Positions 1 through 6,811 are shown, numbered from the stretch's first letter. The stretch is DNA of 7,738 nt from Methanosarcinales archaeon (GCA_025464585.1 JAODGL010000051.1:1-7738), one strand, 5' to 3'. The notes: generated by a model from the letters alone, not told the origin. Program-made: numbers and translations.

Positions 1-278
1 AAATATTTGACATAGCTTTTACCTACTTTTTCCTCAATTATTTCACAAATATACTGATCAGATGAAATTTCATTGGCTATGAGTAGCATACCTAACAATT
101 CCCAAAACAATTTTGTTTTTGCTTTGTTTCTGTGATAAGGCTTTGCTAATTCATGTACAACACCTTCATCAAAGTGCTTTATATCAATTGACTGATTTGA
201 TGTACCATACCAAGGTCCCAGAGCGATATTTCCTATTGTTGCATATTCCGAGATTTTAATTTCAATATTTGGAAACAT
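1..278 (-). CDS. Hypothetical protein, 3' part beyond the window
   Basis: An open frame starts at ATG 276-278 and runs off the left edge after 92 codons without a stop. I do not recognise the family. The protein begins MFPNIEIKISEYATIG, contains GPWYGTSNQSIDIKHFDEG at about residues 22-40 and ends in a basic/acidic mixed helix-like stretch; it has no signal peptide or membrane segment in the visible part. The start is supported by a purine-rich Shine-Dalgarno sequence five bases before it. It lies 18 bp downstream of a DUF2281-type antitoxin gene on the same strand, so it is probably its operon partner and might be a toxin, but nothing in the visible residues proves that. The DNA is clearly more AT-rich than the rest of the window, which would fit acquired DNA. 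Confidence 0.6.
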   Translation of the reverse strand, partial: MFPNIEIKISEYATIGNIALGPWYGTSNQSIDIKHFDEGVVHELAKPYHRNKAKTKLFWELLGMLLIANEISSDQYICEIIEEKVGKSYVKY

Positions 279-283
279 TCTTC

Positions 284-292
284 ATCCCCTCC
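284..292 (-). promoter_or_regulatory. Ribosome binding site for the partial gene 1-278
   Basis: On the minus strand the bases read GGAGGGGAT, five bases before the ATG at 278. This is a strong match to the archaeal anti-Shine-Dalgarno complement (GGAGGTGAT). It contrasts with several other genes in the window that lack such a site, as expected for a gene internal to an operon. Confidence 0.6.
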
Positions 293-296
293 TCTC

Positions 297-497
297 TCAT
301 TCCCCTCGTGCCAGGCGATTTTCATAATCTTCGAGATTTGGCAAATAATCGGCGAAGTCTGACTCAGCGGTTTCTAATGCCTCACTAAAGAGCATCCACA
401 ATTGCCAGCGAGTACTATCGCTTTTTATTTTCAGAAAGTCCACGAAATCACTTACTTCCTGGATGAGGGGTTCTGGTAATTCTCGTATTTTAGCCAT
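297..497 (-). CDS. DUF2281-type antitoxin-like small protein
   Basis: This 66-residue acidic protein starts MAKIRELPEPLIQEVSDFVD, the usual opening of DUF2281/VapB-like antitoxins (an LPE.L..EV.DFVDFL pattern), and ends with NLEDYENRLARGE, a common ending in the same group. Members of the family are generally the antitoxin half of type II toxin-antitoxin pairs; the role here is inferred from this resemblance. An in-frame TAA lies a few codons upstream, so the ATG at 495-497 is the only sensible start; no clear Shine-Dalgarno precedes it. In many relatives I recall a few further residues after the ARGE sequence (ARGEIQW-like), so the C-terminus may be slightly shortened. The next gene, 18 bp downstream, is the likely partner and is unrecognised. 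Confidence 0.65.
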   Translation of the reverse strand: MAKIRELPEPLIQEVSDFVDFLKIKSDSTRWQLWMLFSEALETAESDFADYLPNLEDYENRLARGE

Positions 498-524
498 ATT
501 GTTTTTCGACTTCTGCTCTGCATC

Positions 525-650
525 TTACATTCTTTTTCTGAAATTAAGCACTTTTCCTTTTTCAATGTCCTTGTCATCATGGATAAGCGTCCCAAAATAA
601 AGATACCTTTTTGTTTTATCGTGATCTTCACCCTCTATTTCAATACCACC
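525..650 (-). other. Short open stretch, possible gene remnant
   Basis: Minus-strand bases 650 to 525 read 41 codons before a TAA, directly after two consecutive TAA codons, with no plausible ATG or GTG start. The translation is charged and protein-like (RYLYFGTLIHDDKDIEKGK in the middle) and could be the tail of a decayed gene upstream of the antitoxin. It may equally be chance in AT-rich DNA. The remainder of 498-705 shows nothing I can name. Confidence 0.2.
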
Positions 651-705
651 TTATTATTTATTTCCTATATCTTTGTTGCTCCCCTAGGTATATATATCCC
701 TTCTC

Positions 706-1794
706 TCACCTCCCCTTATCCCCCAACCAGCACACTGGATCCTCAGCCAGATAATCACCCGAAGTAGCATACGCTCGTGACCTGCACCCACCGCATATTT
801 GCTTGTATTTGCAAGTAGCACAGTGTCCTTTCACTTCCCTCGCCCTCAACGCCTTAAACATCTCTGAATCCCTGACAATATCCAAAAAACCATCCTCCCT
901 TATATTTCCCGCTTTTGCTGGCAGATATGCACATGGTGTTACATCACCATTAGGGAAGATGTGAAAGCGCGTGATACCCGCCGTGCATCCTGTGAACTCA
1001 ATCCCATCCTCCTTGTCCACAAGCTCCTTATCCGTCAGATAAGCCCAGTACTGCGGATTGCATATCGGTTTAAGCCATACCTTCGTCTCCTTTTGTTTAT
1101 TCGCCACGTAGTCAAAGAACCGCATATTCTCTGCCGTGGATAGACAAGCCTCAGAAATCGCCTTACCCCGACCTACGGCAATCAAATAAATAAGGTAGAT
1201 TCGCCACAGATTCAAATCGTCTGCAAACTTGATTATTCCCGGAATTTCAGTGTAATTATTCCTCGTTACCATAGTAAAGAGTTGCGTTGCAAGTCCTGCG
1301 TGCTTGCATGCCTTCATTCCTCGTAGCACATCTTCAAAAGCGCCTTTAACGCCCCGAAGCTCATCATGTGCGTTTCCAAGTCCATCAATGCTTATTGCAG
1401 CACGTTCCAGACCCGCTTTCTTTAACTTCTCTGCTACTTCCTTCGTTATCAACGTTCCATTCGTAGCCATCACTACCTGCATATCGAAAGACGATGCGTA
1501 TTCAATGAGGTCATAGATGTCCTCACGCAGCAGAGGTTCGCCACCTGTAAATGCGAACTTCACAGGTCCGAGCTTAGCGGCTTCTTCGATGATTCCGAAT
1601 CCCTCTTCTGTCGTTAGCTCCTCTGGGTCCTCACCAGCAATTGAGCAGTGTTTACACTTCAGGTTACACCTCTTCGTGACTGCCCACACGACCTCGCCCG
1701 GCAAATAACTGAAACAGCCCGTACCAACTGCATCGTTTGCAAATAGTTCGTCTTTATGTATCCGTATCCAACTTTTCAAATCATCAACTGACAT
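706..1794 (-). CDS. Radical SAM protein with C-terminal SPASM domain
   Basis: The 362-residue protein carries the radical SAM [4Fe-4S] motif CNLKCKHC (Cys43, Cys47, Cys50), the SAM-binding GGEP at 84-87, and a C-terminal SPASM domain with cysteines at about 270, 288, 325, 328, 334, 337 and 355 for auxiliary iron-sulfur clusters. Such enzymes use a 5'-deoxyadenosyl radical; known members modify peptides or carry out steps such as AhbC/AhbD of the archaeal/sulfate-reducer heme pathway. The ending (GGCRSRAYATSGDYLAEDP) resembles AhbD-like proteins, but the substrate cannot be assigned. The frame is open back to 1929, but that would overlap the upstream prenyltransferase gene by over 100 bp; the ATG at 1792-1794 leaves a 14-bp gap and begins MSVDDLKSWIRI, so I chose it. 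It is the last gene of a two-gene operon behind the UbiA enzyme, which hints at a role linked to quinone or a co-regulated cofactor. Family assignment is firm; function is open. Confidence 0.88.
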   Translation of the reverse strand: MSVDDLKSWIRIHKDELFANDAVGTGCFSYLPGEVVWAVTKRCNLKCKHCSIAGEDPEELTTEEGFGIIEEAAKLGPVKFAFTGGEPLLREDIYDLIEYASSFDMQVVMATNGTLITKEVAEKLKKAGLERAAISIDGLGNAHDELRGVKGAFEDVLRGMKACKHAGLATQLFTMVTRNNYTEIPGIIKFADDLNLWRIYLIYLIAVGRGKAISEACLSTAENMRFFDYVANKQKETKVWLKPICNPQYWAYLTDKELVDKEDGIEFTGCTAGITRFHIFPNGDVTPCAYLPAKAGNIREDGFLDIVRDSEMFKALRAREVKGHCATCKYKQICGGCRSRAYATSGDYLAEDPVCWLGDKGR

Positions 1795-1808
1795 TTTACA
1801 CGCTCTTT

Positions 1809-2753
1809 TTACGTCCAACCCCGATGCAAACCTTTGAGAATGAAAATTCCCGTAAGTGACACGAGTATAAAGAGCATTCCTATGAATCCATTCTTGCATA
1901 TCGTCTCTAAACCTTCCTTGCTCTTCCATTCCCCCTTAATCGCTGGGATTAAACTCCTGAGCATGAAGAAGGCGGGTAACAGAAGCAGTAGAACTACCGC
2001 TCCTTTAACGATAAATATGACGGGAATAAACAGAATTAAAGCGCATACTGTCAATAGAATATATATAGGCGCCATTTTCTCCTTACCAAATATAACCACG
2101 AGATTCCTTTTATTTACGGACAAATCCGCTTCATAATCCGGGAACTCACGGATTATCTTCATTGCTGGCGCATGAATAATCCATGGAAGTCCTACAATGA
2201 GCGGGAGCAAACTGAATCCCTGTTGCAGATAGAAACCCATAAATACGGGAATGACAGCGTTGTCAACACATAAAAAAGCCTCGCCAAGCCCACGATGTGA
2301 TGCCTCTATCGGTGGCGCGGTATAAAATAGACCCATAAGACCCGCAAGTAAACCTATGGGGAGCGTTAATATTCCCGTATTAAAATGGAACTGGAGCAGT
2401 ATCGCGAGCGGGATTGCAGCAATAAAGAAGAGTATAGATGCAAATAGAGCTTGCCTTCTTGGCAACAGACCTTCTACCAGCACCCTCGTCCCCCCGGTCG
2501 TTGTGACTCCCACTTTTTCGCCACCGATACGTTCCACGTTTATCTTGTCGGTTTCGTAGTCGAAATACTCGTTCGATATGAAACATGCATTGGTGAGGAA
2601 ATAGATGGCAATGACAGAAATGGCAAAGACATGCCAATTTATTCTCCCACTTACAAACCAGGCAATACTGGTACCGAGCAGAAAAGGAAGCTGTGTGGTT
2701 AGATGCTTATGCAGTTCTTGTATCCTTATCCAGGCAATTAATTTATTAGCCAT
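1809..2753 (-). CDS. UbiA-family prenyltransferase, probably menaquinone (MenA/MqnP-like)
   Basis: A 314-residue polytopic membrane protein with roughly eight or nine hydrophobic segments. It has both aspartate-rich motifs of the UbiA superfamily that bind Mg-diphosphate of the prenyl donor: NEYFDYETD (Asn61, Asp65, Asp69) and DYEAD (Asp206, Asp210). The stretch GLFYTAPPIEASHRGLGE at about 141-158 is typical of 1,4-dihydroxy-2-naphthoate prenyltransferases rather than of digeranylgeranylglyceryl-phosphate or heme O synthases. It would attach the isoprenoid tail to the naphthoquinone head group in the membrane. The adjacent MqnD-like gene supports this. Start choice: the ATG at 2753 gives the normal family N-terminus and has a TATA box about 28 bp upstream; an in-frame ATG at 2792 would add 13 residues and also has a TATA-like element about 31 bp before it. 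The radical SAM gene follows after 14 bp. Confidence 0.85.
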   Translation of the reverse strand: MANKLIAWIRIQELHKHLTTQLPFLLGTSIAWFVSGRINWHVFAISVIAIYFLTNACFISNEYFDYETDKINVERIGGEKVGVTTTGGTRVLVEGLLPRRQALFASILFFIAAIPLAILLQFHFNTGILTLPIGLLAGLMGLFYTAPPIEASHRGLGEAFLCVDNAVIPVFMGFYLQQGFSLLPLIVGLPWIIHAPAMKIIREFPDYEADLSVNKRNLVVIFGKEKMAPIYILLTVCALILFIPVIFIVKGAVVLLLLLPAFFMLRSLIPAIKGEWKSKEGLETICKNGFIGMLFILVSLTGIFILKGLHRGWT

Positions 2754-2776
2754 GTTTTGTGGTGGTTTACCCCGGC

Positions 2777-2787
2777 ATATAAATATA
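2777..2787 (-). promoter_or_regulatory. TATA box for the UbiA/radical SAM operon
   Basis: Minus-strand sequence TATATTTATAT is centred about 28 bp before the ATG at 2753, so transcription would begin at or within a few bases of the start codon. No Shine-Dalgarno is seen, consistent with a leaderless or nearly leaderless mRNA. It overlaps the alternative ATG at 2790-2792. Confidence 0.45.
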
Positions 2788-2818
2788 CCCATTTATGTTC
2801 ATATCCAATAGTGGATAG

Positions 2819-2827
2819 AATATATAC
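2819..2827 (-). promoter_or_regulatory. Alternative TATA-like element upstream of the UbiA gene
   Basis: Minus-strand GTATATATT lies about 31 bp before the alternative ATG at 2792. If it is the true promoter, the prenyltransferase would carry 13 extra N-terminal residues. It competes with the element at 2777-2787. Confidence 0.25.
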
Positions 2828-2851
2828 AAGGCAATAGGAATACGAATATGT

Positions 2852-3661
2852 TTACGGAAAAAGGATGTCTAAGCGCGGTCTCATAAACAATCCCGCTCGT
2901 TCTGCCATTCGGTAGAGTTCATCGTGCGCTTTTACAACTTCTTCTGGCATTTCGTATGTCTTCTCATTCACATACATTAGTGCGAATTTCTTTACCAGCT
3001 CTTTATCCACGCCCCTTGAGTATTTCATTGCATACTGTAACGCTTCTTCTGCGTGCTCCAGCGCATACCGCACGCTTTCTCGCATAAGCACAAGAAATTC
3101 ATGTTGCGTCACTTCAGGAATATCCCGTTTTATGGCGTTAATGCCAAGAGGTAGCGGCAGCTTTGTCTTCTCATGCCACCAGTCCCACAAATCAAGTATT
3201 TTTGTAAGTCCAAGCTGTGCGTAAGTTATCTGACCTTCGTGGATTACCAATCCCGCATCCACGTCCCCTCGCTCCACGGCAGGAATAACCTCGTCAAATC
3301 GCATTTCAACCGGCTGGAAGTCATCAACAGCCAGCTTTAACAGCAGATTCGCAGTAGTGTATTTCCCGGGCACCGCAATTCTCTTCCCCTCAACATCCAT
3401 TCCCTTTCCTGCCACAACTACCGGACCATATCCGTCACCGACACTTGCACCGGCAGACAAAATCCGGTACTGGGAGTGGAGAAAAGCATAAGCGTGGGCA
3501 GAAAGCGCTGTGACATCAATCTCACCTCTGAATGCTTTTTTGTTCAGCGTTTCTATCTCCTCAACAATATGCGTTATTTCAAAATTGGTAGCGATTTTGC
3601 CGCTTAGCAGTCCATAGAACATGAATGCGTCATCTGCATCCGGTGTATGTGCTATAATCAT
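2852..3661 (-). CDS. mqnD: MqnD-family protein (1,4-dihydroxy-6-naphthoate synthase-like)
   Basis: A 269-residue soluble protein of the VitK2_biosynth/MqnA-MqnD family, which has a periplasmic-binding-protein fold. Characteristic segments are HTPDADDAFMFYGLLSGKI at 5-23, SAHAYAFLHSQYRIL at 54-68, GASVGDGYGPVVVAG at 71-85, DAGLVIHEGQITY at 135-147 (His141 matches the conserved family histidine thought to be catalytic) and the WWHEKTKLPLPLG region at 161-173. In the futalosine pathway MqnD converts cyclic dehypoxanthine futalosine to 1,4-dihydroxy-6-naphthoate, a menaquinone precursor. MqnA is a paralogue; the GDGYGP and LPLPLG motifs favour MqnD. The archaeal HTPDADDAF replaces the SPCPNDTF-type motif usual in bacteria, so substrate details may differ. 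The UbiA prenyltransferase next door would act later in the same pathway. A TATA box precedes the start at leaderless distance; the ATG at 3661 matches the family N-terminus. Confidence 0.82.
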   Translation of the reverse strand: MIIAHTPDADDAFMFYGLLSGKIATNFEITHIVEEIETLNKKAFRGEIDVTALSAHAYAFLHSQYRILSAGASVGDGYGPVVVAGKGMDVEGKRIAVPGKYTTANLLLKLAVDDFQPVEMRFDEVIPAVERGDVDAGLVIHEGQITYAQLGLTKILDLWDWWHEKTKLPLPLGINAIKRDIPEVTQHEFLVLMRESVRYALEHAEEALQYAMKYSRGVDKELVKKFALMYVNEKTYEMPEEVVKAHDELYRMAERAGLFMRPRLDILFP

Positions 3662-3687
3662 GGTTTGGTTTAGTATTTTTGGTGCAG

Positions 3688-3696
3688 ATATAAAAA
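3688..3696 (-). promoter_or_regulatory. TATA box for the mqnD-like gene
   Basis: Minus-strand TTTTTATAT is centred about 31 bp before the ATG at 3661, and the intervening bases contain no Shine-Dalgarno. This predicts transcription beginning only a few bases before the start codon. Confidence 0.5.
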
Positions 3697-3739
3697 GGTA
3701 ATGAAAAGTTCAAATCGTTCAATACAATTTCGGCATATA

Positions 3740-4149
3740 TCAATGTGCGAGCACTTGTATGGCGAAAGTTTCCAGCGGTTCCACATCCTCTTCCCAGGGG
3801 CGGTGATAGACCAATTTAAGGGATGCCTTACCTGCGTTTACGATTTTGAACTGGATGATTTGCACACCGCCAGCACCGGTGAGGTCAGATTCCGGCTTAA
3901 ATTCTATTTCGCCCACTTGTTCTATGATCTCATCAAGAGGTTCCACCACATCCCACGTGTACCCCGTGGTCGGATTCGCTTCCAATGTGATGACCAGGAC
4001 GTCTCCTTTTTGAGTTCGATCTCGCTACCGTTGTCAGCCGCAGTGAGCTGCACCGCGCGGGGGACAGGACCATACACCATCAACACCACAACTATGACCA
4101 ATAGAGCGAGAAGTACGCCACCTATTATATACCTCTTTCTTTCCATCAT
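3740..4149 (-). pseudogene. Chagasin-like (MEROPS I42) protease inhibitor, split by a one-base frameshift
   Basis: Two overlapping frames together make one 136-residue protein. The first part (from ATG 4147-4149) gives a short basic N-terminus and one hydrophobic segment at about residues 7-26, a membrane anchor or uncleaved signal. The second part supplies all three inhibitory loops of the chagasin family: NPTTGYTW (about 59-66), GAGG (92-95) and RPWE (117-120). Chagasins block papain-type cysteine proteases; this one would face outside the cell. The frames join at an A5-G2 run (plus-strand T5 at 4007-4011): adding one base there gives ELKKGDVLVITLEANPTTGY, an uninterrupted family-like sequence. 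No other lesion is seen, so a sequencing error, a recent mutation, or -1 slippage on the A run are all possible. It diverges from the DUF2117 gene across a 42-bp shared promoter region. Confidence 0.78.
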
Positions 4150-4157
4150 AACAAACC

Positions 4158-4167
4158 ATTATATTTT
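4158..4167 (+). promoter_or_regulatory. TATA box for the DUF2117 gene
   Basis: Plus-strand ATTATATTTT is centred about 29 bp before the ATG at 4192. There is no Shine-Dalgarno between them, so a near-leaderless transcript is predicted. Confidence 0.45.
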
Positions 4168-4175
4168 AGTAAATT

Positions 4176-4186
4176 AAAATATAAAA
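4176..4186 (-). promoter_or_regulatory. TATA box for the chagasin-like gene
   Basis: Minus-strand TTTTATATTTT is centred about 32 bp before the ATG at 4149. It lies only about 18 bp from the opposed TATA box of the divergent gene, so the two promoters should compete or be co-regulated. Confidence 0.4.
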
Positions 4187-4191
4187 TAGCA

Positions 4192-5451
4192 ATGAACCGC
4201 ATAGGACTGCTAATACACGGACCTGAGGTAATAGACGAAGGCGAAGCGGAAGAAACGGTAGAAACACTAAAAGGGGCGGGATTTAAAGTAGAAGCGGCTT
4301 TGGGCGGGATAACGGGTAAAACAGCAGTTATAGACGCGGGAATGCGCCACTTAATAGACATAAGCAAGGATTTGAAACCCTCAGAAGTAATGGAAGATTT
4401 TTTAAAGCGAGGAGTGGATTTTATCCTGCTGGTGAATCATGCAAAGACCGAAGAGAGCGGGTTCATGTTTGGCGAAGGCGTGCTGCGAAATTTCATTGAT
4501 AGAATCGGTATGAAGGATAATCTTTCGTTTGTGCAATTAGAATACAGCAGCAGGATTATTATTCGGTGGCTTTTGAAACCAGAGCCCGTGCACGAGGCTA
4601 TATATAGGAAGGTAACAGGAGCTTTTCGTGGGTTTGAGCCGAGAAAACCCTCGAAACTCAAATCAAGATACAAAAAGGATACTCATTCAAATCTCGTGTA
4701 TCGCGAGATAAGAGGCGTGCATCCTAATGAGAAAATCGTTGTGGATGGTGTGGTTATCGGAATGTCCTCGCAGGAAAACAAAAATAATCGCATTACGTTG
4801 GTTGCAAAAGAGGGAAAACTTGTAAAAATCATTGGCGGCACGCTGATAAAGCATAATCTTGAAAAGTTGCCTCCTTTAGACCTGGAGAAAGAGATGATCA
4901 AAACTGCAAGCGTAATCAGGCGGACGAAACCGAAAAAGATAGGCACAGATGAAGTATCAAGAAAGGGGAAGGGGAAGAAGAAAGCATGCTTTTTCTATAC
5001 CGTTGAGCATCTCTTCCCGAAGCTCGAAGAGATGTATACCGAAGATGCAGATATTGAAGTTGCAGTGACTATCGGAGATGATACGACAAGCATTGCCGGC
5101 GATATACTGAAAAGGTTTGGTATTCGCATGATAGGTATTACAGACGGCGATGCGGATGGATTGATAGCGGGAATAGAAAGTGGGGCTCTGTGGGAATACG
5201 AGAAATTCCTACCGCCCGATTCGGTAATAATAAGATTAAAACCGGAAAGTGACGATATTATAGGTAAGAAGGTAAAGGAAGAGATTTTTAGAGGTGGTGA
5301 AGAAATCGAACTGGGCGGTGATGTTGAGAAGCAATTTGAGGATTTGAAACAACGAATACTCGACCTGGCTGAAGAGGACATTGTCGGGGTGTTAAGTTCT
5401 ACAACTGCGAAGAATGAAGTTCGTTCTTCCCCCAGATCCTTGGATGTGTAA
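4192..5451 (+). CDS. DUF2117 family protein, function unknown
   Basis: A 419-residue soluble protein that matches what I know of DUF2117, a family found mainly in methanogen-type archaea. Recognisable parts are an N-terminal IHGPEVIDEGEAE (8-20) followed by the glycine-rich GGITGKTAVIDAG (38-50), a Lys/Arg-rich middle with a small beta-rich stretch (about 170-215), a basic linker RKGKGKKKA (258-266), and a C-terminal nucleotide- or metal-binding-like segment with TIGDDTTSIAGD (293-304) and ITDGDADG (316-323), where several acidic residues cluster. No signal peptide or membrane span is visible. The biochemical function is unknown; the acidic motifs are suggestive of divalent metal binding but this is inference. 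The last 15 or so residues look low in conservation value. The start is set by the first ATG after a TATA box. It ends eight bases before the convergent cysS stop. Confidence 0.8.
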   Translation: MNRIGLLIHGPEVIDEGEAEETVETLKGAGFKVEAALGGITGKTAVIDAGMRHLIDISKDLKPSEVMEDFLKRGVDFILLVNHAKTEESGFMFGEGVLRNFIDRIGMKDNLSFVQLEYSSRIIIRWLLKPEPVHEAIYRKVTGAFRGFEPRKPSKLKSRYKKDTHSNLVYREIRGVHPNEKIVVDGVVIGMSSQENKNNRITLVAKEGKLVKIIGGTLIKHNLEKLPPLDLEKEMIKTASVIRRTKPKKIGTDEVSRKGKGKKKACFFYTVEHLFPKLEEMYTEDADIEVAVTIGDDTTSIAGDILKRFGIRMIGITDGDADGLIAGIESGALWEYEKFLPPDSVIIRLKPESDDIIGKKVKEEIFRGGEEIELGGDVEKQFEDLKQRILDLAEEDIVGVLSSTTAKNEVRSSPRSLDV

Positions 5452-5459
5452 TCTTATGG

Positions 5460-6800
5460 TTAATAATTTTCCGAATGACACCACTCAGTCCCTTCAGGTG
5501 TATCCTTCAACATTATCCCTCTCTTTTTTAGTTCTTCTCTAATTCTGTCAGCTTCGTTCCATCTTTTTTGTTTCCGCAGCTCCTCTCGCTCCTTAATCAA
5601 CCCCATCAATTCAGGAGGGAGAGGTCTTTCTTTCAGTCTGAAATCAATTCCAAGAACCTCTCCTATTTCATAAATCGCTGGAGAAAGCTCCTCTTCTGTT
5701 TTGTTTATTCGCTTCGCCATTTCAAGAAGTAGAGCTACAACCTTCGGTGTGTTGAAGTCGTCATCCATCGCATCTACGAACTTTTCAATCCACTTTTTTA
5801 CATCTACTTCCTTCTTCGCAGCCCTGGTTGCACCACGTATATAATTTAAGCTATTCTTTGCTTGCTCCATTGCTGCTTCCGTATAGTTTATAGGACTGCG
5901 ATAATGCGTTGAAAGAAGCATCAGCCGCATAATATCCACATCCCACTTCTTTAATGCGTCTCGAATCGTTATAAAGTTGCCAAGCGACTTTGACATCTTC
6001 CTTCCCCCCACCTTCAGGAAACCTGTATGCAACCAATATTTTACCATTGGCTCTCTTCCACTCGCAGCTTCCATCTGTGCTATCTCCGCTTCGTGATGCG
6101 GAAAAATCAAATCTTGCGCGCCGCCATGAAGGTCGTATTGCGGTCCAAACTCTGTCTCTGTTATTGCTGTATCCTCTATATGCCAGCCAGGTCGCCCTCT
6201 CCCCAGTTCAGATTCCCAATACGGTTCCCCAGGCTTTAGAAGTTTCCAAAGGCAAAAATCTGCTTTATTCCGCTTCCCTATTACTTCGTCTATTCGTGAA
6301 ACGGTATCTTCAGCCTCCTCAACTGTGCGTCCAGACAGCTTTCCGTAATCCTTGAACCTCGAAACGTCATAGTAAATGCCGTCGTCTAATTTGTATGCAT
6401 ACCCCTTTTCAAGAAGCGTTCTTACCTGCCTTAAAATCGCATCAATGTACTGTGTAGCAGGAGCGTATTTATTTACACTGGTTATTCGTAAGGCTTGAAC
6501 ATCTTCAAAATAAGCCTTTGTATATTTATCTGATAGTTCTTCCCAGCTTACTCCTTCTTCATGAGCCCTGTTTATGATCTTATCGTCAATATCAGTAATA
6601 TTTTGAAGATAGAATACATCGTAGCCTTTGTATCGTAGATAGCGTGCTATCACGTCAAAAGCCACATAAGTGCGTGCATGACCAATGTGAGAATAGTCAT
6701 ATACCGTCGGTCCACATACGAATAACTGAACTTTATTGCCGTTACGCGGGATAAAAGGCATCTTCTTCCGTATAAGTGTGTTATAAACGTTTAGCACCAT
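5460..6800 (-). CDS. cysS: Cysteinyl-tRNA synthetase
   Basis: This 446-residue class I synthetase attaches cysteine to tRNA-Cys in the cytoplasm. It has the HIGH signature (His38-Ile39-Gly40-His41) after the zinc-ligand Cys29, the PHHEAE segment at 234-239 that supplies further zinc ligands, KMSKS at 268-272, and the DALR-type helical domain with DDDFNTP. In GRPGWHIED the usual second Cys ligand of bacterial enzymes is Asp210; I recall the same EDTAIT variant in other euryarchaeal enzymes. The length is normal for the family. The frame stays open to 6887, but that extension translates the tRNA-Cys gene; the ATG at 6798-6800 gives the usual start MVLNVYNTLIRKK. The gene begins 11 bp after tRNA-Cys, so the two are likely one transcript. 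Having CysRS means direct charging, in contrast to the SepRS/SepCysS route of many methanogens. Confidence 0.96.
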   Translation of the reverse strand: MVLNVYNTLIRKKMPFIPRNGNKVQLFVCGPTVYDYSHIGHARTYVAFDVIARYLRYKGYDVFYLQNITDIDDKIINRAHEEGVSWEELSDKYTKAYFEDVQALRITSVNKYAPATQYIDAILRQVRTLLEKGYAYKLDDGIYYDVSRFKDYGKLSGRTVEEAEDTVSRIDEVIGKRNKADFCLWKLLKPGEPYWESELGRGRPGWHIEDTAITETEFGPQYDLHGGAQDLIFPHHEAEIAQMEAASGREPMVKYWLHTGFLKVGGRKMSKSLGNFITIRDALKKWDVDIMRLMLLSTHYRSPINYTEAAMEQAKNSLNYIRGATRAAKKEVDVKKWIEKFVDAMDDDFNTPKVVALLLEMAKRINKTEEELSPAIYEIGEVLGIDFRLKERPLPPELMGLIKEREELRKQKRWNEADRIREELKKRGIMLKDTPEGTEWCHSENY

Positions 6801-6811
6801 TTTTGATACCA

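Noticed and set aside
579..767. Plus-strand open frame of 62 codons
   Set aside because: Low-complexity hydrophobic and Pro/Ser/Thr-rich translation, no ribosome site, and it runs into the 3' end of the radical SAM gene on the other strand; best read as chance.
1795..1929. N-terminal extension of the radical SAM protein by 45 residues
   Set aside because: It lies almost wholly inside the prenyltransferase coding region on the same strand, and the extra residues are out-of-frame shadow of that gene.
3701..4177. 158-codon plus-strand open frame
   Set aside because: It is antisense to the chagasin-like gene, whose three motif loops are convincing on the minus strand; the plus-strand product resembles nothing.
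5990..6355. Plus-strand open frame of 121 codons opposite cysS
   Set aside because: Antisense shadow of a well-supported synthetase gene, with no ribosome site and no recognisable motif.
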